Assembly: GCF_004123145.1 (NCBI RefSeq)
Contig: NZ_SDKC01000001.1
Location: 3,009,501 to 3,073,500 of the forward strand
Source of the DNA: Blautia faecicola
GTDB lineage: Bacteria > Bacillota > Clostridia > Lachnospirales > Lachnospiraceae
Direction of reading: 5' to 3'
Length of the DNA stretch: 64,000 bases
The position numbers and the translations under genes are program-made. The notes beneath the pieces were generated by a model, which did not search any database, was not told where the DNA came from, and saw only the letters and a list, made by a program, of their open reading frames with translations. Positions 17,067 to 26,254 of the stretch are shown piece after piece (position 1 is the first letter of the stretch; each line of letters begins with the position of its first letter).

Positions 17067-18407
17067 TTACAGTACACGACGAACTGCAACAATCGGTCTG
17101 TATGCTGCGTTTCCGCTGATCTTGATACCGTCTCTTGCGTTACTTGCATGTACGATCTGTCCACCGCCCATGTAGATTGCCACATGTCCTGCGTAGCAGA
17201 TGATGTCACCAGGCATTGCCTCAGAGTAGGAAACGCCACGACCACAACCTGCCATTGCAGCGGAAGAATGTGGAAGGGATACACCAAATTTTGCGTATAC
17301 ACTCATAATAAATCCGGAACAGTCAGCTCCGTTTGTCAGGCTTGTACCACCCCATACATACGGGTTACCAACGAACTGGCATGCGTAATTGACAACAGAC
17401 TGTCCGGTCGGGTTGTAGGATACGTTGGAACTTGAGCTGCTGGAACTCCCTGAACTGCTACCGGATGAGCTTCCATTTCCCTTGGATGTTGAGCTGGAAC
17501 TGTTTCCTGTTGTTTTATTGGAACTTGTTGTTGTACTCGTTGTAGAAGGTTTCTTGCTTGCTGCTTCTGCTGCCTTTTTGTTTGCCTCTTCCTGCGCTTT
17601 CTTGGCAGCTTCTTCAGCGGCTGCCTTCTTAGCTGCTTCCTCAGCTGCTTTTCTTGCTGCCTCTTCAGCGGCTTTCTTCTCTTCTTCCTCGATCTTCTGG
17701 ATCTCTGCATTCTGCTGACGGATCAGTTCGGTATACTGAGCTGCCTGATCCTGCGCCTGTGCAATCTGTGCATCATAATCACTGGAAGTTGCTTTTTTCT
17801 GTTCCAGCTGTTCCTGCATGCTTGCCTGGCGGTTCTGGTACTCCTGATTCATCTCTTCCAGTTCTGCTTTTTCGCTGTCTAACTGATTTCCAAGATCTGT
17901 TACCTGCTGTACCGTCTCTTTGTATTCCTCCAGGCTGTTTCTGTCACTGTCGTACATCTGCTGTACATACTCTGCCTGATTCAGAAGGCTGGTAAAATCT
18001 GTTGCCTGGGACAGCATCTGTGCCCACGCATCGTCTCCGCCTTTTTCGTACAGATACTGGATTCTCTTTTTCATGGCTTCATACTGTTTCTGTTTATTTG
18101 CCTCTGCCACTTCCAGATCCGCTTTTGTCTGTTCGATCTGTGCTTCTTTATCGGATAATTCTCCATCCAGAATCTCAATCTCTACCATAATATTAACCAG
18201 ATCAGAATCCAGCTGATTGATTTCAGCGGAAAGTGTCTGTTTCTGGTTTTCCAGACTGTCAATCTTTGACTCCTGTGCCGCAAGCTGACTCTGTGCTGCT
18301 GCCTTATCCTGTTTCAGCTGCTCTTTTCTGGTTGCAGCTCCAACAGGAGCAACCTGTGAAACTGTCAGCAGTAATCCTAATGTTAAACAAAGGAATCTTT
18401 TCTTCAT
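17067..18407 (-). CDS. Secreted coiled-coil NlpC/P60 peptidoglycan endopeptidase
   Basis: The 446-residue protein has a signal peptide (about 1-25), a long coiled coil (about 27-280) whose last part is an Ala/Glu/Lys-rich EEAAKKAAEEAA-type tract, and a Ser/Thr/Gly linker (about 285-335). A C-terminal NlpC/P60 domain follows (about 335-446) with catalytic Cys in ADCSGF, His in GHVAIYMG and the third polar residue in IVHASN. The layout is that of PcsB/CwlO-type DL-endopeptidases that cut stem peptides during growth and are often controlled by FtsEX through the coiled coil. FtsEX is not encoded here. It starts behind an AAGGAG site. Confidence 0.93.
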   Translation of the reverse strand: MKKRFLCLTLGLLLTVSQVAPVGAATRKEQLKQDKAAAQSQLAAQESKIDSLENQKQTLSAEINQLDSDLVNIMVEIEILDGELSDKEAQIEQTKADLEVAEANKQKQYEAMKKRIQYLYEKGGDDAWAQMLSQATDFTSLLNQAEYVQQMYDSDRNSLEEYKETVQQVTDLGNQLDSEKAELEEMNQEYQNRQASMQEQLEQKKATSSDYDAQIAQAQDQAAQYTELIRQQNAEIQKIEEEEKKAAEEAARKAAEEAAKKAAAEEAAKKAQEEANKKAAEAASKKPSTTSTTTSSNKTTGNSSSSTSKGNGSSSGSSSGSSSSSSSNVSYNPTGQSVVNYACQFVGNPYVWGGTSLTNGADCSGFIMSVYAKFGVSLPHSSAAMAGCGRGVSYSEAMPGDIICYAGHVAIYMGGGQIVHASNARDGIKISGNAAYRPIVAVRRVL

Positions 18408-18582
18408 ACAATTCTCCTTTTTACTGTTTTGTATTATGTGTATACAAATCTGTAATATTTCCGAAACATTCTCTTTACATTCCTTAATATACTACCACAA
18501 AATGGTTTCTGACGCAAGTACCTATTCGAAAGTGCTCCCAAAACGTGGATCCTGACCCGTTTTTTCGCGTAAATTAGAAAAA

Positions 18583-18608
18583 AACACCATCCTGTCAAAG
18601 ATGATGTT
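18583..18608 (-). terminator. Terminator of the choline-binding-type NlpC/P60 gene
   Basis: A 9-base stem (18583-18591 with 18600-18608) with A-runs before and T-runs after, so it works in both directions. Confidence 0.8.
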
Positions 18609-18625
18609 TTTTTTCTTTCGTTTTT

Positions 18626-20719
18626 CTATTTTGGTCCAATGATCTTTGCCAGTACCTGTTCTGCCGACAGGTTCCGCAGTCCGTCCGGATCCGTCAGTTT
18701 GTTGGAATACCACTGGAACCGCTTCACATTGTTGAGATATGCACTTGATGCGATACACAGGTTGAATTTGTTCGCCGCATCTGAAAAATATTTTTTCATA
18801 TACGCCTGTGCCAGCTGTACCGCCTCACTGTTGTTACTTCCTGATGGCGTTACTGTACCGCTGATCTGAATCACCGGAGGTGTCGCATGCACAATCACCA
18901 CGCTTCCATCTGAGCACATACCGATAACCATCCATACATGACCATCGATAGCTACCACATCGCCTGGTGTAAAGGTTCCACCAGACACTGTTTTATAAGT
19001 TCCCAATCCTTTTTCTGCCAGGTGACTTGGGAATTTGGTAGATGTCGTCACATATGCAGACTGATTTGCCTTTGTATTATATGTATTGTAGATTGTCCAT
19101 CCGATAAATCCGGAGCAATCCAGTCCGTTTCCATAGGAATATCTGTATTTTGAAAAATCATAGTTACTTCCATGCCGATCATAGAATTTCTTCCACTGCG
19201 GGTTCACACCGATTCGCAGGGAATCACCGCCAATATACAGGTCATGACCACCGCCCCATACATATAAGGTGTTACCAACCGGCAGCATCGCTGTCCTCAG
19301 CAGTCTTGTCAGACTTCCGAGCGGTCCGCTTACGATCTGTGCCACACCGTCCGCATCAATCTCAATGCCATCGATCTTTGTACTTGCAGCCATGACTCCG
19401 CTGTCATAAAAATAATACCGCTTATCTGCGATATCCTGCCAGCCGGTTACCATCGCTCCGTTACTGCCAACGTAGTACCAGTTGTTGTTCAGCTTCAGCC
19501 AGTTCGTTGCCATGGCTCCGCTTCCGGTCATATAATACCAGTGATTTCCGATATAATGCCAACCGGTTACCATAACTCCTGCACCGTCCAGATAGTACCA
19601 GGTACCTCCGATGTTCTGCCAGCCAATTGCCATGGATCCGTTACCCGGTTTCAGATAATACCAGTGCGTATCCTGCTGCATCCAGCCTTCCGCCATGATA
19701 CCGTTATCATTCAGATAATACCAGGCATTATTGACCTTTGTCCAGCCTTTCTGACGCTGTCCGTTGGTTACATCCAGATAGTACCAGGTGCTTCCGATCT
19801 TCTTCCAGCCCTGTGCACGGGTGCCGCTTCCCGGATTCAGGTAGTACCACGCACCGTCAATCTTCTGCCAGTTTTCCAGCATGACGCCGCTGTCCGGTTT
19901 CAGATAGTACCATTCATTCTTAATCTGCGTCCAGCCTTCTGCCATCTCGCCGCTTCCCGGATCCAGATAATACCAGAAACCGCCGATCACGTTCCATCCG
20001 GTTACCAGTTCACCGCTTCCCGGGTTCAGATAATACCAGCTGTCATTGATCTTTTTCCAGCCACGCTGCATATTTCCCACTTTCGGATCCAGATAGTACC
20101 AGTTGCCGGAAGTCTCCAACCAGCCAACTGCCATCCAGCCGTTCGCATCAAAGTAATACCAGCTGCCGCCGAAGTTTTTCCAGCCACCTTTCGCATAGCT
20201 GCCATCCGCCTCCCGGAACTTCCAGCGTTTGCCAAACTGTAACCATTCCGCCTTGTCCGACTCAGTATCCTCATCTTTTGTCTTATCCTCAATCCAGACA
20301 CCATTCTCATCTACATAATATTTGTCGTTATCCACCCAGCCGTTTTTCTGTAATACACCGGACGGATTGAAATAATAGTATTTTCCTTCCAGTTTCACCC
20401 AGCCGACTACCATGGCTCCGCTCGGTCTCAGATAATATGTTTCCTCATTAATTTCTTTCCAGCCGGTCACCATCCAGCCGTCTTCACCAAAATAGTACCA
20501 GGTGCTGTAGAGGTATTTCCATGTGTTTTTCGGATAGCTTCCATCCGTATTCACATACTTCCATTTTTCTCCAGTCTGGACCCACCCTGTTTTGACTGCC
20601 CGTGTACTGATCTGCTGCTGACTGTTCTGCGCCGCATAACTTTGCAGAGGCATCAGCAATGCAAAAAAGAAAAGCAACAATGCAAGGTATGTTTGTGTTT
20701 TTCTGTTTCTTACCAACAT
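18626..20719 (-). CDS. Secreted NlpC/P60 hydrolase with choline-binding-type wall repeats
   Basis: About 697 residues. The signal sequence (LALLLFFFALLMPLQSYA) is followed by about 18 tandem repeats of roughly 20-22 residues of the cell-wall-binding/choline-binding type (GWxxxxxxWYYLxxxGxM), covering about residues 45-460. The C-terminal NlpC/P60-like domain (about 475-697) has Cys in LDCSGF, His in GHVWMVIG and VHATPP. The repeats should bind wall polymers such as teichoic acid and hold the peptidase at the wall. The ATG at 20719 follows GAAGGGAAAAC and is preferred over an upstream in-frame start; it lies 10 bases after the stop of the preceding small gene. Confidence 0.92.
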   Translation of the reverse strand: MLVRNRKTQTYLALLLFFFALLMPLQSYAAQNSQQQISTRAVKTGWVQTGEKWKYVNTDGSYPKNTWKYLYSTWYYFGEDGWMVTGWKEINEETYYLRPSGAMVVGWVKLEGKYYYFNPSGVLQKNGWVDNDKYYVDENGVWIEDKTKDEDTESDKAEWLQFGKRWKFREADGSYAKGGWKNFGGSWYYFDANGWMAVGWLETSGNWYYLDPKVGNMQRGWKKINDSWYYLNPGSGELVTGWNVIGGFWYYLDPGSGEMAEGWTQIKNEWYYLKPDSGVMLENWQKIDGAWYYLNPGSGTRAQGWKKIGSTWYYLDVTNGQRQKGWTKVNNAWYYLNDNGIMAEGWMQQDTHWYYLKPGNGSMAIGWQNIGGTWYYLDGAGVMVTGWHYIGNHWYYMTGSGAMATNWLKLNNNWYYVGSNGAMVTGWQDIADKRYYFYDSGVMAASTKIDGIEIDADGVAQIVSGPLGSLTRLLRTAMLPVGNTLYVWGGGHDLYIGGDSLRIGVNPQWKKFYDRHGSNYDFSKYRYSYGNGLDCSGFIGWTIYNTYNTKANQSAYVTTSTKFPSHLAEKGLGTYKTVSGGTFTPGDVVAIDGHVWMVIGMCSDGSVVIVHATPPVIQISGTVTPSGSNNSEAVQLAQAYMKKYFSDAANKFNLCIASSAYLNNVKRFQWYSNKLTDPDGLRNLSAEQVLAKIIGPK

Positions 20720-20729
20720 GTTTTCCCTT

Positions 20730-20945
20730 CTACTCCTCCCTATACTCCTGTTCCATCTGCCGGATCTGCTTTGCAATCTCGCAGCTTGCTTTGTGAATAC
20801 ATTTTCGGTATCTGCAATCCACCTCGGTCAGTTCCAGACGGTCACCCTTCTGTTCAAATTCACAGGTCACCATCTGCGCCTGATTACAGGTTCTGCAAAA
20901 TCCGGAAAAGATCTCCTCCCTGATCATCTGTTCCATCTTTCTCAC
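20730..20945 (-). CDS. Small cysteine-rich protein, probably metal-binding (unknown function)
   Basis: The 71-residue protein starts with GTG behind a well-spaced GGAAG site and ends 10 bases before the wall hydrolase gene, so the two are probably co-translated. Six cysteines fall in CRTCNQ, VTCEF, VDCRYRKC and ASCEIA, which suggests a zinc ribbon or a small Fe-S fold. The C-terminus is a charged helix (IAKQIRQMEQEYREE). There is no signal peptide, so it is cytoplasmic. I do not recognise a named family. Confidence 0.65.
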   Translation of the reverse strand: MRKMEQMIREEIFSGFCRTCNQAQMVTCEFEQKGDRLELTEVDCRYRKCIHKASCEIAKQIRQMEQEYREE

Positions 20946-21155
20946 CGGCTTTCTTCCTATTTTATTGGTTTTCTGTTCCCTTTTCTTTTTGCAGACTCAT
21001 TCCATGATAATGAATTCTGCCTTTCCAGTATAACTTTCTCTCCCGTAAATATCAAGTAAAAATCTTTCTTACGCAGCAAATCAGCACATGCTCCACTGTA
21101 GCGCGAAGCTTCTCGTGAAATCCGCCAAAAGAATGGGATTTTTTCTTTGTAATTC

Positions 21156-21184
21156 TTGACTTTTTTGCTAATTTATGCTATTCT
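21156..21184 (+). promoter_or_regulatory. Promoter of the ZTP riboswitch/fhs transcript
   Basis: -35 TTGACT (21156-21161), a 17-base spacer and -10 TATTCT (21179-21184), ending 22 bases before the aptamer. Confidence 0.75.
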
Positions 21185-21206
21185 TTAAAAGAAGTCTGAA
21201 AAAGAA

Positions 21207-21280
21207 GATTCTGGCGACTGACGGATATGTGGAGGAACCACTGGAAACCAGAATCCATATTGGCCGACCGTCTGGGCAGC
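21207..21280 (+). ncRNA. ZTP (pfl) riboswitch aptamer
   Basis: The outer stem GATTCTGG/CCAGAATC (21207-21214 with 21248-21255) encloses GACTGACGGA and the GTGG-AACCAC hairpin. It is followed by the conserved GCCGACCGTCTGGGC element (21263-21277) that makes the pseudoknot. This matches the purine-intermediate (ZMP/ZTP) riboswitch that senses 10-formyl-THF shortage, in front of a folate gene as expected. The conserved 3' part abuts the terminator stem, giving a ligand-ON switch. Confidence 0.88.
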
Positions 21281-21313
21281 AATGTAGAACGAAATACATT
21301 TGCTGCGTTTTTT
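21277..21313 (+). terminator. Riboswitch-controlled terminator upstream of fhs
   Basis: A stem of about 12 bp (21277-21288 with 21295-21306, one bulge) is followed by TTTTTT. It overlaps the last bases of the aptamer, so ligand binding and terminator formation should exclude each other. Confidence 0.85.
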
Positions 21314-21446
21314 ATTTTTCAGGATCATTCACCGAAGTACACACTGGGTGATTCCGGAAGCTTTCGAAAAGCACATGAGATACGTTCGCTGAATTTGTCC
21401 TGTTTCGCGGGGGACGACGTCCGGTCAGAAGAAAGGAGAAATCACT

Positions 21447-23132
21447 ATGGGATACAAAACAGACATTGAAATCGCACAGGAATGCGAAATGAAACCGATC
21501 ACCGAGATCGCAGCAAAAGCAGGTATTGATGACAAATATCTGGAACAGTACGGAAAGTACAAAGCAAAGATCGACTACAATCTGCTGAAAGAATCTGACA
21601 AAAAAGATGGTAAACTGATTCTGGTTACCGCTATCAACCCGACACCGGCCGGTGAAGGAAAGACTACAACAACTGTAGGCCTGGCAGACGGTATGCAGAG
21701 AATGGGTAAGAACGTTATGGTTGCTTTAAGAGAGCCATCCTTAGGACCGGTTTTCGGTGTAAAAGGTGGAGCAGCCGGCGGCGGATATGCACAGGTAGTT
21801 CCGATGGAAGATATCAACCTGCACTTTACCGGTGACTTCCATGCCATCGGTGCAGCCAACAACCTGCTGGCCGCTATGATCGATAACCATATCTTCCAGG
21901 GCAATGCTCTGAACATCGACCCGAGAAAGATCACATGGAAACGCTGTGTTGACATGAACGACCGTCAGCTGCGTAATGTAGTAGACGGACTTGGCGGAAA
22001 AACCAACGGTATGCCGAGAGAAGACGGCTACGATATCACAGTAGCATCTGAGATCATGGCAGTTCTGTGTCTGGCAAGCGATATCAACGACCTGAAGGAA
22101 CGTCTGGGACGTATCATCATTGGATATACATACGGTAAAGTGGCAGAACAGAAGCCGGTAACCGCACACGACCTGCATGCAGAAGGTGCCATGACCGCTC
22201 TGTTGAAAGATGCCCTGAAACCAAACTTGGTACAGACACTGGAAGGTGTACCGGCTATCGTACACGGCGGACCATTCGCCAACATCGCACACGGATGTAA
22301 CTCCGTAACCGCAACCAAGATGGCTCTGAAACTGGCTGACTATGCAATCACAGAAGCCGGATTCGGTGCAGACCTGGGCGCTGAGAAGTTCCTGGATATC
22401 AAGTGCCGTATGGCAGGACTGAAACCGGATGCAGTAGTTATCGTAGCAACTGTACGTGCCCTGAAATACAACGGCGGTGTTCCGAAAGCCGAGCTGAACG
22501 CAGAAAACCTGGAAGCTCTGGAAAAAGGTATGCCAAACCTGTTAAAACATGTAAGCAACATCAAGAATGTATACAAACTGCCATGCGTAGTTGCCATCAA
22601 TGCATTCCCGACCGATACCAAAGCAGAGCTGGATCTGGTTGAAGAAAAATGTAAAGAGCTGGGCGTTAACGTTGCTCTGTCTGAAGTATGGGCAAAAGGT
22701 GGCGAAGGCGGCCTGAAACTGGCAGAAGAAGTGATCCGTCTGGTAGAAGAACCAAACGACTTCACATACTCCTACGAACTGGAAGGTTCCATCGAAGACA
22801 AACTGAACCAGATTGTACAGAAAGTATACGGTGGAAAACGTGTCGTTCTGACAGCCAACGCTCAGAAACAGGCAAAACAGTTAGAGGCACTTGGCTTCGG
22901 CAACTGCCCGATCTGTGTAGCCAAGACACAGTACAGCCTGACCGATGATCAGACAAAACTGGGCGCACCGACAGACTTTGAAGTAACTGTAAGAAACCTG
23001 AAAGTTTCCGCAGGTGCCGGCTTCATCGTAGCTCTGACCGGCGAGATCATGACCATGCCTGGACTGCCGAAAGTACCGGCTGCTGAGAAGATCGATGTAG
23101 ACGAGACCGGAAAGATCACAGGTCTGTTCTAA
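21447..23132 (+). CDS. fhs: Formate-tetrahydrofolate ligase
   Basis: Makes 10-formyl-THF from formate, THF and ATP, feeding purine synthesis and the methyl branch of one-carbon (Wood-Ljungdahl-type) metabolism. The 561-residue length is normal. The nucleotide-binding loop [18 protein letters not shown] (about residues 65-85) and family signatures such as [19 protein letters not shown] and VRALKYNGG are present. The start follows AAAGGAG with good spacing. The ZTP riboswitch in the leader ties expression to the level of 10-formyl-THF. No other folate-branch genes lie next to it. Confidence 0.98.
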   Translation: MGYKTDIEIAQECEMKPITEIAAKAGIDDKYLEQYGKYKAKIDYNLLKESDKKDGKLILVTAINPTPAGEGKTTTTVGLADGMQRMGKNVMVALREPSLGPVFGVKGGAAGGGYAQVVPMEDINLHFTGDFHAIGAANNLLAAMIDNHIFQGNALNIDPRKITWKRCVDMNDRQLRNVVDGLGGKTNGMPREDGYDITVASEIMAVLCLASDINDLKERLGRIIIGYTYGKVAEQKPVTAHDLHAEGAMTALLKDALKPNLVQTLEGVPAIVHGGPFANIAHGCNSVTATKMALKLADYAITEAGFGADLGAEKFLDIKCRMAGLKPDAVVIVATVRALKYNGGVPKAELNAENLEALEKGMPNLLKHVSNIKNVYKLPCVVAINAFPTDTKAELDLVEEKCKELGVNVALSEVWAKGGEGGLKLAEEVIRLVEEPNDFTYSYELEGSIEDKLNQIVQKVYGGKRVVLTANAQKQAKQLEALGFGNCPICVAKTQYSLTDDQTKLGAPTDFEVTVRNLKVSAGAGFIVALTGEIMTMPGLPKVPAAEKIDVDETGKITGLF

Positions 23133-23174
23133 TCTTCGGAATATTCGAACTCTTTGAAATAATCTGAAAGCACA

Positions 23175-23220
23175 AAACTCCCGGGGATTCCCCAAACATC
23201 GGAATCCTCGGGAGTTTTTA
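23175..23220 (+). terminator. Intrinsic terminator after fhs
   Basis: 17-base arms (23175-23191 with 23201-23217, one mismatch) with a T-run to 23219. Confidence 0.9.
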
Positions 23221-23300
23221 TTATCAATTTCCTAGAACGTGTCTGAAAAAGGCTTTTCCATGATTAATTGTTGCTAAAACTAAAACAGCCCTAAACAAAG

Positions 23301-23363
23301 AATGTGCCTTGGTGCATCCTCGCGGAGCGTTTTTTACTTTACAGGAAAGATTTCCCACAAAGC
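23301..23363 (-). repeat. Dispersed repeat B, copy 1
   Basis: On the minus strand it follows the opp terminator and reads GCTTTGTGGGAAA, then CTTTCC, AGTAAAAAACGCTCCGCG and GGATG, ending CACATTCT. The second copy is at 31249-31313, in the same position relative to a terminator. Confidence 0.75.
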
Positions 23364-23415
23364 AAAAGGCTGCCGCCCCCGGAACTCTCACAAGTTCCGA
23401 AGGCGGCAGCCTTTT
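23364..23415 (-). terminator. Terminator of the oligopeptide-type ABC operon
   Basis: 14-base GC-rich arms (23364-23377 with 23402-23415) with T-tracts on both sides, just after the oppF-like stop codon. An inner GGAACT/AGTTCC stem extends it. Confidence 0.85.
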
Positions 23416-23434
23416 TATGTTTTACAAGCTTATC

Positions 23435-24421
23435 TTATGCTTCCTTTGTCTGCTGGCACAGAGGGTGACAGCAAAGTACCATACGGCCATTGCCCATATC
23501 TGTTGCATCCGGGCGTTTCTGACGACATTCATCGGTTGCGTACGGACAACGAGGAGCGAACTTACAGTATTCCACTGCATATTCTTTTCCTTCCATATCC
23601 GGCATGGCAATCTCTTTCTCCCATTTGTCTCCGACACGAGGTACGGAACTCATCAGAAGTTCGGTGTAAGGATGTGCCGGATTGTCCATGATCTGTTTTG
23701 CCGGTCCGTATTCGATCAGGCAGCCACGATACAGGGTTGCGATATAATCGGATACATAATATGCAGTCGACAGGTCATGAGTAATATAAATAAATGAGAT
23801 TTTATATTTGTCACGCAGCTCTTTAAAGAGGTTTACGATGTTCATCTTCATAGATGCATCGATTGCCGCAACAGGCTCATCTGCGATGATCAGTTTCGGA
23901 CGGGTAATCAGGGCTCTCGCGATGGATACACGCTGCAGCTCTCCACCTGAGAACTGAGTCGCATATTTTCCTTTTACGACTGCCAGAGACATACCAACAC
24001 TCTTTAATGCTTCATCAACAACTTTATCTGCTTCTGCTCTGTTCTTTGCGATGCCAAGACGAAGAGCAGTGTTATACAGGTAAGTATCTACGGTCTTTCT
24101 TGCGGAGAAAGATTCGTATGGATTCTGAAAGATCGGCTGTACATCCAGTTTGAACTGTTTTGGATCATAGCTTTTTTTATCTGCATAAGATTTTCCATCC
24201 AGAACGATGTCACCCATATCCGGGTTATGAAGACGAAGAATCATCTTACATAAAGTAGATTTACCGCAACCGGACTCTCCTACGATAGACAGGATTACCG
24301 GTTTATCATCATCGATAGATAAAGAAACATTATCTACAGCCACCAGCTTTTTACCACGCAGCATACCACCTACACGGAAAATCTTGCTGACGCCTTTTAC
24401 TTCCAATAATTTATCAGCCAT
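23435..24421 (-). CDS. Oligopeptide-type ABC importer ATPase (OppF/DppF-like)
   Basis: The 328-residue ATPase drives solute uptake by the family-5 importer encoded upstream. Walker A GESGCGKSTLCK, signature FSGGELQRVSIARAL and Walker B LIIADEPVAAID are intact. The oligopeptide-type C-terminal extension carries a cysteine cluster (CKFAPRCPYATDEC) typical of Opp/Dpp ATPases, which in some relatives binds an Fe-S cluster. It overlaps the preceding ATPase gene by 8 bases and has a GAGGAGG site. It is the last gene of the operon. Confidence 0.93.
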   Translation of the reverse strand: MADKLLEVKGVSKIFRVGGMLRGKKLVAVDNVSLSIDDDKPVILSIVGESGCGKSTLCKMILRLHNPDMGDIVLDGKSYADKKSYDPKQFKLDVQPIFQNPYESFSARKTVDTYLYNTALRLGIAKNRAEADKVVDEALKSVGMSLAVVKGKYATQFSGGELQRVSIARALITRPKLIIADEPVAAIDASMKMNIVNLFKELRDKYKISFIYITHDLSTAYYVSDYIATLYRGCLIEYGPAKQIMDNPAHPYTELLMSSVPRVGDKWEKEIAMPDMEGKEYAVEYCKFAPRCPYATDECRQKRPDATDMGNGRMVLCCHPLCQQTKEA

Positions 24422-25394
24422 TCGTCTTCACCTCCTCTTCTAATAAGTGACACGCAGCGAAACGACCCGGTCTTATTTCCCGGAATTTCGGGACTTCACT
24501 GCGGCACCGATCCGTAGCATGCGGACAACGAGGTGCAAAACGACATCCTGGCGGCGGATTCTTCAGTGCCGGCGGACGTCCTGCGATACCAACTCGCTGT
24601 ACATCCTCACCTACACGCGGAAGAGCATCTACCAACATCTTTGTATATGGATGGATCGGATCATTGAAGATATCTTCTGTCTTACCGAGCTCTGCAATAC
24701 TACCGGAATACATGATCGCCATACGGTCTGTGATCTGATAATGAACACCCATATCATGACTTACAATGATCATTGTATTCTTTAACTGTTTCTGCAGACG
24801 CATCAGCATCATAAGAATACCCTTCTGTACAACTACGTCCAGAGCGGTTGTCGGCTCATCGGCCAGAACAACACCCGGAGACATAAAGGTTGCCAGTGCA
24901 ATGATCGCACGCTGTCTCATACCACCGGACAGCTGGAATGGAAATGACTCCAGAACATCCGGGGAAAGATTCAGTTCTTTCAGATAATCAGCAACTCTTG
25001 CCAGAGTTTCCTCCGGTTTTTCATTCTTTTTCTGGTCCTTTGGAATAGAATCCAGAAACTGTGTTTTCAGACGAACGATCGGGTTCAGAACACTCTGTGC
25101 AGCCTGTGGCACATATGCGATATTGTTCCACCAGGTGTCACGAATCTTTCCAGATTCGAATGAATATTTCTTTCCGTCTTTTTCACCTTCCAGAACAACA
25201 CGCCCCTGATCGATCACCAACGGATAGTCAACAATATCATAAAGAGTGTTCAGCAGGGTGGTTTTACCACATCCGGACTCGCCTGCGATGCCGAAGATCT
25301 CATTGTCTTTAATCTCAAAGTTAATGTCCTTGAGTACGTGTACATCACCGTCTATTGTCTTATAAGACGTTGACAAATTCTCGATTTTCAGCAT
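24414..25394 (-). CDS. Oligopeptide-type ABC importer ATPase (OppD/DppD-like)
   Basis: The 326-residue partner ATPase has Walker A GESGCGKTTLLN, signature LSGGMRQRAIIALA, Walker B VVLADEPTTALD and the C-terminal oligo_HPY-type extension with CRFAPRCPHATDRC. The ATG at 25394 is preferred over a GTG at 25403 that overlaps the permease stop. It pairs with the downstream ATPase as a heterodimer, the usual arrangement for Opp/Dpp importers. Confidence 0.92.
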   Translation of the reverse strand: MLKIENLSTSYKTIDGDVHVLKDINFEIKDNEIFGIAGESGCGKTTLLNTLYDIVDYPLVIDQGRVVLEGEKDGKKYSFESGKIRDTWWNNIAYVPQAAQSVLNPIVRLKTQFLDSIPKDQKKNEKPEETLARVADYLKELNLSPDVLESFPFQLSGGMRQRAIIALATFMSPGVVLADEPTTALDVVVQKGILMMLMRLQKQLKNTMIIVSHDMGVHYQITDRMAIMYSGSIAELGKTEDIFNDPIHPYTKMLVDALPRVGEDVQRVGIAGRPPALKNPPPGCRFAPRCPHATDRCRSEVPKFREIRPGRFAACHLLEEEVKTNG

Positions 25395-25399
25395 ACCTA

Positions 25400-26236
25400 T
25401 CACCTGCCTCTCTTCTTAGCCTGATAATCGTTGTAACCTGTAATCAACATGAACAGGCCAACAAATAAGATAACGGTTGCAACAATCGGAGAACCGATCC
25501 AGAGCCATCTCTTAGCAAGGACTGCATTGTATCCTCTTGCCCACTGAATCATGTTACCAAGAGAAACCAGGTTTCCCGGTGACAGACCCAGAACGGCCAA
25601 ACTGGATTCTGAACCAATTGCACTCAGTGTTGCATTCATAAAGTTGGAAAGTGACCAGGACAGTGCGAACGGGAGAATCTCCGTTACAACGATCTGTAAG
25701 GTACTTTCACCGGAGAAACGTGCTGTGTGAATAAAGTCACGCTCCTTGATTGTCAGAGCCATGGAACGGATCTGACGGCTTGGCCATGCCCAGGCGAACA
25801 TCGCAAGAACAAGTGCCATAACAATTACAGTAGAGCTTCCTTTCATCAGGGAAGTCATCATGATCAGAATCGGCAGAGACGGGATTACTACGAAAGTATC
25901 CGTGATAATCATCAGCACTCTGTCCAATGCGCCGCCTGCAAAACCTGCAAGCAGACCAACCAGAACACCCACAACAGTACCAATAGTAGCTACGATCAGA
26001 CCAATCATCAGAGAATTGTGAATGGCTTCAATCAGCAGCCATACAATATCCTGTCCCATACTGGTGGTTCCAAGCCAATGTTCAGCAGAAACTCCCAGAT
26101 TATTCGGGTATGTATTATAGGTAAACGGATTTGTATGTGGGATAAAATATACTACGAATCCAATAATCAGGAAAAAGCAAGTAGAAATCAAGCCTGCTTT
26201 TAAACGAAAATTGGCTGTTTTCCAAAATTTCTTCAT
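25400..26236 (-). CDS. ABC importer permease (OppC/DppC-like)
   Basis: The 278-residue inner-membrane permease has six helices. An N-terminal helix precedes the NTYPNNLGVSAEHWLGTTSMGQD segment characteristic of OppC proteins, and the EAA-type ATPase contact loop lies around HTARFSGESTLQIVVTEILP. It is encoded between the partner permease and the ATPases, with an 18-base gap to the former. Confidence 0.92.
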   Translation of the reverse strand: MKKFWKTANFRLKAGLISTCFFLIIGFVVYFIPHTNPFTYNTYPNNLGVSAEHWLGTTSMGQDIVWLLIEAIHNSLMIGLIVATIGTVVGVLVGLLAGFAGGALDRVLMIITDTFVVIPSLPILIMMTSLMKGSSTVIVMALVLAMFAWAWPSRQIRSMALTIKERDFIHTARFSGESTLQIVVTEILPFALSWSLSNFMNATLSAIGSESSLAVLGLSPGNLVSLGNMIQWARGYNAVLAKRWLWIGSPIVATVILFVGLFMLITGYNDYQAKKRGR

Positions 26237-26254
26237 GTCTGTCCCTCCCTCTTA

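Noticed and set aside
19400-20640. Tandem repeats resembling a DNA satellite or CRISPR array
   Set aside because: They encode the cell-wall-binding protein repeats of the NlpC/P60 hydrolase in one open frame; there are no unique spacers.
21227-21469. 80-codon plus-strand ORF upstream of fhs
   Set aside because: It lies inside the ZTP riboswitch and terminator, overlaps the fhs start and has no ribosome binding site.
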